This document shows positions 54,840-64,000 of a stretch of DNA of 64,000 nt, piece by piece. Both the position numbers and the translations under genes were made by a program. This DNA comes from Eukaryota sp. TZLM1-RC (Eukaryota > Metamonada: BaSk clade). The notes below the pieces were generated by a model, which had not been told where the DNA came from, ran no database searches, and saw nothing but the letters and a program-made list of their open reading frames with translations. The DNA is taken from positions 310,001-374,000 of the forward strand of contig JAUPSS010000004.1 of assembly GCA_040285825.1 (NCBI GenBank), given 5' to 3'. Positions within the stretch are counted from its first letter, which is position 1, and each line of letters starts with the position of its first letter.

Positions 54840-57800
54840 ATTTCAATAAAAAAACAAACTTACGACAAGGTTTAAATTCTACGTCTTCATATCCCAAATC
54901 AGGCAATAAGAATTGACTGGAGGTTTTTCTTCGATGAAAGCGTCCAAGAGACAACAAAGCTGAAGATAATAAGGGAACAACACCTTTGAAAATTGAAAAT
55001 ACAATTCTGTTTTGCCAAAAACTCTTCTAGTACGTTGTTTCACAATTTCAACAAAATCATCCAGAAAAGATAAAGCAAGAGGATCGAGCGTGCCATGAAG
55101 GGAAACTGCAAATCGACAGAGGACATAATGAGTATGCGATTTTGCATTCAAGGATAACAATTTTGCCATATATTTGTCAATTTTGGCTTTTTCGGAAACA
55201 GTTAAGGGGTACCTATATTTTGATTGAGCCATTGGAATAAAAGAATCATTACAGACATCAGTGGATCTCACATCCGTAATAATGGTAGTACCTTCAAACG
55301 GGAAAGTATTGGTTCTAAATTTTTTTGGTTCTAATTTTTTTTACAAAATAGGAAACAATCTATGTGATTTTGACATACAATAGAGTTGATCTCTTACTGC
55401 ATCATGGACTTTTGATCGGAAAGTAATACAATGTTTACCATTGAATAAATGATTTGGAGAAATTTTTGATCCACATTTACATATTGAATTATGAGGCTCG
55501 TAATCAGGCCAAATGAAACAACGAAGGCGCATTGTACAAGAAAATGTGGTATCATCTAGAAGAAGACCATAAATTTGAGGAATCTGAGTAATTAAACACG
55601 AAGAGGAACTGTTTTGGGCATCTAACAAAAAATTTGCGAAGGCGAAATAATCTTTTTTGGCCGAGCCAAGACGAACATTAAAATCCAAGCCTTCAAAAAA
55701 TATTGATAACTTTTGATGCCATTTTTCAACACAATACCTCAAATTAACTAGTGTTCTAGAAGGTATTTCTTGCACATTGTCGGGAAAACATTTACTCCAG
55801 ATTTCCGGGGGCAAACAATCAAGAGCATTTTGTAGGTCTCTTAGATAATTATTGCTTGTAAAATTCAATAAATGAACATCATTGGGAAAACGGTTGCAAA
55901 ATTCAAAAACAAAAGTTTTCCCTCCACCAAGAAAATCATCTTGACAGAGAATAGACGATTTAGTGAAATTAATTCCACCAAAATTAGATGATGAAAATAC
56001 ATGACTTCGAATTTGTTCAGGATTGACATCAATCAAAGATGCAAAAAATTTTGTTCTCAAATAGTTAAATGAGCGGCAAAACTCACGTGAAATATCAGGA
56101 GATGTTGTTCTTAAAATGTGAGTAATTTTTCCGGAGTAACAAATTTTAAGATAAAAAACTTAATATGTTTCCCAATTTCAAATGACGAAATTGTATCAAG
56201 TTCAGGCAACTATTTCACTAAAAGATTATTTTATTCTTCATTAATTATTGGAACTTTTCCAAGCCAGCATCCTAGGAAACGAAAAGCATCTGAGGAATAG
56301 TTAAGAAATGGAATTTTAACACCATCAATGGTTGATCTATCTTTTACATTTCCTATGAGGAGACATTTGCCGGCATTAAGCAAAAAATCAATATCTCTGA
56401 AAAACGGCGAGGCTTCAGAAGCAATTTCATTTAAAACATTTAAAGGACCAATAATTGATATCATCCATGTATCCTACTATCTTCAACATCGGATAACGAT
56501 TACTGAAATGAATCAGAAATTTGTGAATTGCTAAACAAAAGAGTATCCAAGGGGATCACCTTGCTTAACTCCAGAGGACGAAAATAGAGTATGAGATTCA
56601 TAAATTAGTTCACTAGCTTTACCATAAAATAAATAAAAATAGCTGGATACTGCTGGAAATTCTTTTTGGATAACATCATAAACTGCACTTCGATGTACAG
56701 AATTGAAAGCATTCTTAAAATCTAAGTTGAAAATATAATTCTGATTATTAGAATGGAAAAATAAATCAGAAGTCAATGCATCAACTGATGCACCATCAAT
56801 TTTTTTAATTCCAAATTGAAAAGGTGCTAAAAATTTTGCAGCCTTGGAAGCAACACGATGAAACACAATTGAAACAAAAAGACGAGTAATTGAATCGCCA
56901 ATGGCAATTGGACGAATTCCATCTGGCTTCTTAGCATTTCCAGGTTTTACCAAGGCAATCAATCGAGCAGCCAGTAATTCAGTCGGAGGAATGGTACTGA
57001 GACAAACCAGATTTTGAAAATATTCTGCAAAATCGTCACATATTTCTGGAGCTTTCCTGCAAACGGATTTGAAAATATCAAACAAAATACTAGATGGACC
57101 TGCTGCTTTACCTTTGGGAAGATGGTTGATAGCAGTCTGTACTTAAGATGAATCAATCGGAGCATCAGTCCAAAACTTACAAATTTTTGGCTTCGGAAAA
57201 CAGAAAGTTTCTACAGGATGAAGATTTTCCAATTTGCTAATTGTGTCATCAGAAGGCTCAGCCAATTGAGAGGAGGAAATAGCTTTGTTAGCTGAACCAT
57301 AACGGCCTCTGAGACACATTTTTCTTACCAATTTGGTTTTTTGTGCACGTGACGTTGAAAGTTTAACGTGGTTTCTTCAACAGAGACTTTTTCTTTGCAA
57401 AAAATTTCCACAAATCAGTAATGACCCAATTATTATTATTCCTTAATTGAGAAGAAAATTTTCGCAGTTTCAAAGACAAATGAGTTGAACTTGCGGGGCT
57501 GGTGTCAACAGGAACTTTCACAGGGGGTCTCAAAGTATCTTTGGCAGTACATGATTTGCAAAATAGAACTGGCCGACCGTTGACTGACTCAGTTAAATCT
57601 TTTGAACAAAAAATACAAGTGTTGGGAAGACGAACTGGAGTATCATGATCAACGTTAGATAAGGTCAAAGAATTAGAATTCAAATCTTCCGCAAACATGT
57701 TTGAATTTTGAGGCTCAGTGTTTATTAACGAAGCTTCAAAAACAAATTTTTTCAGTATTAAGTTCCTCATTATCTTTTAATTTTTTCTTACAAGTCAAAA

Positions 57801-58165
57801 TATTATGTGACGAATCACCACAATAACTACATTTATATATTCTCTTCTTTCTTGATAGGTTATTAGGATGTGCTGCAGAAGTAAAAGAAGAATTTTTCAT
57901 TGAAACTTTGGATTTTTGGGATCTTGAAATGGTGTTTTGGTTTAAGGGAGAAGGATCTGTAGGCACCTAAGATAATTTGGAATGATTTCTGAATAAAATG
58001 ATTTTTTGGTGATGTTAATTCCGAATTTTTTTTTACTCGAAAATGAAGAGAGAGAAAGTTGTGTAGGAAGAGGGGATGAGTGATGTGAAGTTAGAACCAT
58101 CACAAAACGGCTACGAAACTCTGCGTCAATATCCCACTCAGGTGAACTTAATGCGTGATGCATCT
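54840..58165 (-). mobile_element. Family C non-LTR retroelement, nearly full length
   Basis: Reading the reverse strand: a possible N terminus (58.17-57.95 kb), a CCHC knuckle CSYCGDSSHNILTC (57.8 kb), a CxxC...CxxC finger (CIFCSKDLT...LFCKSC, 57.6 kb), a pre-RT segment, then reverse transcriptase blocks RLIALVKPGNAKKPDGIRPI, NLDFKNAFNSVHRSAVYDV and SSGVKQGDPLG (56.5-57.1 kb). These are followed by the RT end with FLGCWLGK, the finger CKCGSKISPNHLFN (final Cys mutated) and the endonuclease region near 55.0-55.3 kb. At least five frameshifts or stops separate the pieces. It abuts the NlpC/P60 gene, with about 120 bp between. Confidence 0.82.
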
Positions 58166-58285
58166 TTAAAGCCACCGGAACAAGTACAACAGAGAGCGAA
58201 AAACAGAGGGGGTTTGAACTTCAAACTTTGAAGGGTGGGAGGAAAAAAATGTGGTTGTTTTTGATTTGATATTCTTTCTCACCTT

Positions 58286-58989
58286 ATGAAAACCTTGTTT
58301 GTTTTGCTAGGATTGCTTAGCTACTTAGCTCTTGCTTCAGTTCGTTGCTGTGTTGGTGATTTATGTGTTAACTCACAATCTCACATCATTGATCAGACCA
58401 ATGTGTTCTACCTCTGTGGAACCGAGAACTACAAAGATTGTCAGCCTGAATGTCAAGAACTTGAAGAACAAGCACGTTTCCATGGTCCCTGTACCACCAA
58501 TGATCAAGAGGGTCTTCCCGATTGCCAAGCTGTTTTGGGATGTGTCAGACGTCAAACCGTCCTTGCCAGGGGTAAAAGATGGGTAGACAAAGGAGGTTTG
58601 TTCAGTGCTTCAGTTTCTAATACTAGTACCTTATAGTCAGAAGAAAACATTTGAAGGTTATAGAACGGATTGTTCTGGTTTTGTTTCCATGGCCTGGAAG
58701 CTTGCTAAACCTGGACGCACCACCAGAAACTTGAGCGGTGTTTCAAAGAGAATCTCCAAGAAGAGTCAAATTCAGCCCGGTGATGCCATGTTAAACGTTG
58801 GATCCCATGTTTGTTCTTATTTTTTACTCATTACAGGTTGCCTTATTTGTTGCCTGGGCCGATAAAGCTAAGACAAAATATGTTGCCTATGAAGAATCTG
58901 GCTCCAAGAAGAAGGCCATTAAGAGAGTAACACCTTATCCTTATTGGTCTGGTGGATACCACCCATACCGCTACAATAACATCTGTTAG
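58286..58989 (+). CDS. Secreted NlpC/P60-type cysteine peptidase
   Basis: Three exons with introns at 58596-58626 (31 nt) and 58809-58836 (28 nt) encode 214 residues. A signal peptide (MKTLFVLLGLLSYLALASV) is followed by a Cys-rich segment of about 70 residues (CCVGDLC...CGTENYKDCQPEC...CTTNDQ). The catalytic domain carries RGKRWVDKGVPYS, RTDCSGFVSMAWKL with the nucleophile Cys, the QPGDAML turn and GSHVALFVAWAD with the catalytic His (restored by the second splice). It ends with KYVAYEESG and YPYWSGGYHPYRY. This version resembles bacterial secreted peptidoglycan hydrolases (actinobacterial style), suggesting past transfer and use against ingested or competing bacteria; that role is inferred. 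Confidence 0.88.
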
Positions 58990-59320
58990 GTTTTGTATAT
59001 TCATTTATAAAATTTATTGTTCCTTGTTTATCTGGATTTAGCAGGGTTGTCTCAATGGTCCATTTTTGTCAATATACCCCACACTTGACAGTTTTAGTAA
59101 AGCACAATTATGTGGCTCCTTGTCGAATTGTTTTTGTTGCATTATCTACGATACCTAGGCTGGATTACTAATATTAATTTTTGGTTTATTTGGTTTCTAG
59201 TATTAATTACTGACCAAATTATTTACAAAAAACAATAAAGTAAAAGCATCAAAAACACATCCAACTCCATGAAGTATCCAAAACAAAAATCACATTTATT
59301 AATTTACAACAAAAAAACAT
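58990..59320. other. Intergenic between convergent genes
   Basis: A/T-rich, holding the 3' ends of the NlpC/P60 and transporter genes. Nothing else seen. Confidence 0.5.
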
Positions 59321-60974
59321 TTAATCCCTTACTCCACTTTCATCATAAAAAAACATTGGTTCACCTACTTCCTCTTCCTCATCTACATTGCTTCTCAACG
59401 GGGGAAGTCCAGCAGGCCGCCTATGTGGAGGTGTATCCTTATTAATTGGTGAAAGCGCATTTGGTTCTATTTGACCTGGTAAAACTTCCTTATTCAGCTC
59501 ATCAAAATCTTGACTTGGTTCATCAGGAACCACTTCCTCAGCATTGACAGCAGCTCTTGCAGAGTTCAACCCTTCCTCCAAGTTTGACAACTTAGCATCA
59601 TGAGTGGTTTCCAATTGCTTTAACACTTTACCCCTAAATGAATCTCTGATATAGTAGACACCAGAGGTAATAGTAGCAGGTCTGTTGTCCCAATTGCTCG
59701 GATTGAGAGATAAGCTGAATAAAGAATTTGTAAATATTTCCTTACTGGTTTTGGATTTAATTTGGTGTAGCGTCTGTAACACTGATGAATTTACATCTTT
59801 TTGCTCAGCTGCTAGTGCTAATTGGGATACGTGAGTCTTTGAGATTCTTCTAGACTCAGAATAATGACCTGATAATATGTATGCAGAGAATACTATTAAA
59901 AGAGTCATGTGTAGAGTGAATGATAATGAAATTTTCAGCAAAAATGAAGAAAAGATCACCAGTCCAAATATTTGTAATGATTTGACAACTGAAAATGCCA
60001 AATCAGAGCTCTTCACTGAAAAATTAAAGGTCGTGAATGGTACAATTAATGGCAGCACCAACACAATTATAAACAAAATAGAATTAATTAATTCTTGATT
60101 AAAAATGATTAAATTTTGAACATGATTAAAATCCAGCAGAGGTTCATTTAAAACAAAAGAAACCAAAAAACAAATAGGAGAAGTTAAAAAGAATAATCCA
60201 AAAAATTGACCCAAGACCGTATTATAAATGGAAGGACAGCAGGCAAAAAATTGCAGGTCCTTGATCTGAGAGGCAAAGGCCACGTCCACCAAAGCTGCCT
60301 TGAACTCGGATTGGTTGGTAAAGGTGAATAAAGAAGATGGCTGCGAAGTGTACTGGGTGGTGGAGGTATAGGTATGAGAGTCTCTACCAAAGGAAAGAGC
60401 AAATCTTCTAGTGAGACTGGCTGTGATTGTAAACAAAAGAGTAGAGACGAGTGCCATGAGGGTGGGAATGAGAGGGACTGAGATAGAATGGAAAGAGACA
60501 CCAGAAACAGGGTCGAGGTCTGTTGTGAGGAAAAGAGCGATGGATGAGACAGAAAGGAGTCCAGCTAGGATACGGCCAAAGGATAGAGAGCGGCGAAGAA
60601 TAATCAGAGAAACAAAAGGAGAAAAAAAGAGTTCTGTGGAGAAGAGTAATATGCATAGCTGAAGATCATTGTGATTCATCAGGGACCATGTTGCTAGGAT
60701 TACGGAAGCAGAAAAGAGTAAGGAGGTGACAAGATAACATGGAACAGGAAGAAAGAGGTTGAATGTTTGTTTCCATCGGCTATGATAAGATTAGTGAACC
60801 ACCATACCGGATACACGTGTTGATGAGATAGAAGAATGCAATCAACGAAGGAAGAATGAAGATAAGTCCCAGTAAAGTAAAGGGAGCAGCTATGTTTAAA
60901 GCATCGGTAATCAGGGATACAACGAGAGCCAGAACAAGCGGCGTAGAGACTAGATAGAGTAGTGCAGCAATCAT
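59321..60974 (-). CDS. Multi-pass membrane protein, DMT-type transporter-like
   Basis: Two exons joined across a 28-nt intron (60780-60807, GTATGG...CTAAT...TAG) give 541 residues. About nine or ten hydrophobic segments run from the N terminus (LLYLVSTPLVLALVVSLITD) to LHMTLLIVFSAYILSG near residue 360. A long soluble tail of about 180 residues follows, with the acidic end EEEEEVGEPMFFYDESG. The segment LQLCILLFSTELFFSPFVSLIILRR resembles the substrate-facing helix of drug/metabolite (nucleotide-sugar, CRT-like) transporters, but similarity is weak and the substrate cannot be predicted. The start at 60974 is the only ATG before the first membrane segment. Confidence 0.6.
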
Positions 60975-61024
60975 ATGTGTTGCGCGGGTTTATTGTAAAA
61001 TCATTTTGTGAATCAATTGAGATA

Positions 61025-61925
61025 ATATATGCAGCTCGGCTGTTTTAAATCATGATCTTCACTCATTGTTATTGGAAAAGGGTGTTTGTGAAAATAAGTC
61101 ATCACATTCTTCACTTTTTGTAACCATTGCACCACGAAGTTTTGGATTGTGTGCCACTAATGAAGCATTTGTGACAAAAATGAGATTATATTTGAATATC
61201 CCCGTTAATCAATCATCATTAAAAGAAAAATGTATTTGCTCGAATTCACCTCAACTCATTTTGCACCATGCTCTGAATTGTTCTAAATTGATAACTTATC
61301 GTTGTTCATTACATGATGCTGTTAGAGACACTGTTTTCAATATGGCACAAACTGCAAGAATATCGTGTATCAAAGAGCCCCTGCTGAAGGAAACACTTTC
61401 TCTGAATAGTTTTGGTTCTGATGATAGAGGTGATGTATACAGTGATTGGATTGATAATTCTGAAGCTATTGTTGACTTTGTCTCATGTAATGTTGCAAAT
61501 GATACTTTGGTTCACAGAAGAAAACTTAATCCTGTGAGTGCTCTTGATTTTAAAGCAAAAGAAAAACATAGAAAATATGATAAAGATATTGAAGAGGCTA
61601 ATGCTGATAGAAATACACAGCTAGTTTTTATTGCTTTCCCATTTTCGATAAATGGAAGATTATCAGATGAAGCAGAAAATTGTTTGAATGACTTCCAAAA
61701 AATGGTTCAAGAAAAAACAATGAAAAGATTTGATATTTTTTTATGGCGTTCTCGAATTCACTTTGCCATTATTAATAGATTACCTCGGTTGTTCAATCGA
61801 ATAAGAGGAGCTTTTGCTAGACAGCAAGCAGATCAAGATTTTGTAGAGGAAATTTTGGTTCAATGATATTCGTCCCATTAGTTATGAGTTCATTCAATTA
61901 AGTGTGCATGTTCAATAAATTTATA
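61025..61925 (+). mobile_element. Family B non-LTR retroelement, intact C-terminal frame
   Basis: An uninterrupted plus-strand frame (61066-61866) gives 266 residues of the element's C terminus, the best preserved one in the window: finger CICSNSPQLILHHALNC, DDRGDVYSDWIDNSEAIVDF, KAKEKHRKYDKDIEEAN, FPFSINGRLSDEAENCLNDF and a final RLPRLFNRIRGAFARQQ. The R-x-D...IVDF...KY pattern is the candidate endonuclease core. The copy is truncated at 61025. The 3' tail ends TTCAATAAATTT. Confidence 0.82.
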
Positions 61926-61984
61926 TGAATTTTCTGCAAGATGAGTCTTTTTTTTACAATTTTTATGGACAATGAACACCTGTC

Positions 61985-62560
61985 TATGAAATCTTCAATT
62001 TGATATCACCATCTGGTGTTAAACACGGTCATCCATTAGGTCTTTTCTTCTTCCATCTTGCAGATCAACTTCTAATGTGTGAATTAAAACAGCAATACCC
62101 TGAAATTGAAATTCTGACTTATATGGATGACATTTCAATAATTTGTCCTCATTGATTTATTGGGATAAAATTCTAAAACTCAACAGAGTTGTAATCCAAT
62201 TGATCTTTCTTTAAACATTTTTCAATGTTTATTGATTGGTAGAGAGCCTGTTGAGCTTGTTATTGATTACCTAAGTGTTCATTTCATCAATTATTTTGAA
62301 CCAGGATGACGATTTTTAGGTTGTCATTTAGGTTTTGATGATCCCGCAATCAACTTTCATCTCTTGCAGCAAGTTTTGAGTGTGAATTTATCGCACTTCC
62401 AGATTCAGATCTTGAAAAACATATCAAATTTTTCATTCTCAAGTTGTTTAATTTCCGAAATTCCAAATATATAGTGTTTATTGTTAAATGACCACCAATA
62501 AACAACTACCCTAAAATTGAGGTGTTTTTGGGCTTTATTATTGTCACTTAATTTTGATTA
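61985..62560 (+). mobile_element. Family D-like retroelement, decayed RT fragment
   Basis: The plus strand encodes SPSGVKHGHPLGLFFFHLAD (motif B) and LTYMDDISIICPH (YxDD box) near 62.0-62.15 kb. Then come stops, KHIKFFILKLFNF (62.42 kb) and a stretch near 62.48 kb resembling the start of the 28.4-kb family D copy. No intact frame remains. Confidence 0.65.
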
Positions 62561-63479
62561 ATACCTTCGAAAATCAATAGTATTGATTTTTGGTCCTTCA
62601 GAAGAGTAATCCAGAAACTGGTTTTCAAGAAGGACAGTATTCAGAAAAAAAGAAATGAAAAAGCCAGGCTGTATATATTTATGAAGGGGAGCAGGAGTGA
62701 AACTGGAGTTTCAATACTTCAATTGATAAAATCATTCTTGCTGAATTGTTTAAATTCTAGAATTTTTCTAATCATTGATGAAACATTTAAACAAACAAAA
62801 TAATACAAAAAATGTTAATTAAAATCACAAGAGGCCTCCTGGTGGTTTTCAGCAAGTTTAAAAGTTCAAAAAGGAAAACAATCAGGTTGAACTTTGATAA
62901 CTTAGTAATGGTTACACGAAATTATTACATGATCAGAAAATAAATAAATTATTTATAAAGCTGTTCAAATTCCAATAAAAATTTACCATGAGAAAACTGT
63001 TCAATGAAAAACAAACTTTTTCGTTAACCTTAAAACCTAAAATTAAAAATAAACAGTTGTTAAATTAAAACTTACATGTTGTGTGATCAACACCTCATCA
63101 AAAATCCAATAATAAACCAATGATTTTTGTAAGTTTTTAAAAGCTAATGGAAAATAATTCCATTCATTCTAAATCTGTCATTCAAGGTGATTTAAAGCCT
63201 GAAAACACCTGGTTTGTAAATGCACAAAATTGGCTTTATTGGCATTTACCCCCAAATATGCTGCATTGGATGTAGCAAGGTTAATGAATGTATGTAAAAT
63301 GATCCCTCAATAGACCAAATATTGACAAAATAATTCAGTAAATCAAATTCATTGAGTGGTGGTAATGAAGAAATACAATTACCAAACAAAATTAATTTAA
63401 ATTAAAATTGAATCCTACAAATAAATAAATACTTCTTAAAAAAATCTCTAAAGTAGATAAATAGTAGTCATTGATAAAT
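62561..63479. other. Intergenic, no gene seen
   Basis: Very A/T-rich, dense in stops in all frames. No similarity recognised. Confidence 0.5.
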
Positions 63480-64000
63480 GCTTTGATAACAAGTGGTCTA
63501 GGGCTTTGTCTGCTTTAAGTTTGGAGTGAAATCTCCCAACAATCAAGATACTATGGATAAACTAAAAATACTTCATCCATTGGAAGACCCCAAAAATGGA
63601 TCAAAATTTTTACGGAAATTATACGGAAACTCATCCGTTGATGGCATCAGAAGTATTTTCAGTGATAAAAAAGAGACCACGCGGTAAGTCTGCCGGACTT
63701 TCTCGTATCTCTATTGATCATGTAAAAGCGGCAATTATTTCATCAGAGGATTGTCTTGGTTTATTAACCAAATTTTTCAACAAAATATTGACTGGTCAAC
63801 TCAGATACCCAGAAGAATTAAGAAGTTCTCGTTTGACTGCACTTGTCAAAAATTCAAAAATGGATTTTCGTCCTATTGCAGTCTCTGAGAGCTTACAAAA
63901 TATTTTTTCTGCGTGTTGCTTGAGCAGGTTCAATGAGAAAGCAAAAAAGAGTTTATTACCCTTTCAGTATGAAATTAATACCACTGATGGAGTCTCTTCA
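63480..64000 (+). mobile_element. Family B non-LTR retroelement, 5' half of RT (runs off window)
   Basis: The plus strand encodes LKILHPLEDPKNGSKF (with a frameshift), VIKKRPRGKSAGLSRISIDH, KFFNKILTGQLRYPEELRSS and LSRFNEKAKKSLLPFQYEIN, the segment missing from most other copies. It starts at 63480 at the same element position as sequence near 53.95 kb and continues past base 64000. Confidence 0.78.

Noticed and set aside
1-64000. Bacterial or viral origin of the window
   Set aside because: Spliceosomal introns, OSTC, RPB11, BRR2, WDR92 and pogo/non-LTR elements show nuclear eukaryotic DNA; bacterial-style genes here carry introns.

Overview
The window is nuclear DNA of a single-celled eukaryote, A+T-rich (about two thirds by eye). 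The evidence is spliceosomal introns inside recognisable eukaryotic genes (OSTC, transaldolase, an NlpC/P60 enzyme, a DMT-like transporter, a RING/Sel1 gene), plus Brr2 and RPB11. The introns are extremely short: those I could fix by protein continuity are 28-40 nt, mostly with GTATGT- or GTTTGT-like donors and a CTAAC/CTAAT-like branch sequence 5-10 nt before the final AG. TAA, TAG and TGA all end genes, so the code looks standard. A WDR92/DNAAF10 orthologue fits a lineage that has, or had, motile cilia. I cannot name the species.

Layout. 1-8 kb holds ordinary genes: the 5' part of BRR2, RPB11, a secreted Cys/His-rich protein, OSTC, an unknown helical protein and a receptor-type class III nucleotidyl cyclase homologue. 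8-12.3 kb is retroelement debris. 12.5-15.0 kb carries a RING-pseudokinase-Sel1 gene that recurs, inverted and complete, at 34.6-37.1 kb. Between the copies lie a SAP-like/disordered protein, WDR92, transaldolase, two Ser/Pro-rich disordered proteins, a degenerate NYN-domain protein, retroelement fragments and a Fanzor/TnpB-like pseudogene (24.3-24.9 kb). 37-41 kb holds a deleted pogo/Tigger element and another retroelement. 41.3-46.6 kb encodes a 1,765-residue protein joining Nudix, PARP-like ADP-ribosyltransferase, DEAH-type helicase, KH-like and CCA/poly(A)-polymerase-type nucleotidyltransferase domains. A pogo-like element sits in its last codons. 48-58 kb is dominated by nested retroelements. 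58.3-61 kb has the secreted NlpC/P60 gene and the transporter gene, and 61-64 kb is again retroelement DNA.

Mobile DNA. At least five related families of non-LTR retroelement (called A-E here) are recognisable. Where the regions are preserved they carry an N-terminal CCHC knuckle, a CxxC...CxxC finger, a reverse transcriptase, a CxC...HxxxxC finger and a restriction-like (PD-(D/E)xK type) endonuclease. Nearly all copies are 5'-truncated or frameshifted. The best near-full-length copies are family B at 50.9-54.7 kb, interrupted by family C, and family C at 54.8-58.2 kb. The most informative observations are the multidomain helicase with its transposon-rewritten C terminus, the inverted pair of RING-pseudokinase-Sel1 genes, the Fanzor-like relic and the in-frame micro-introns.
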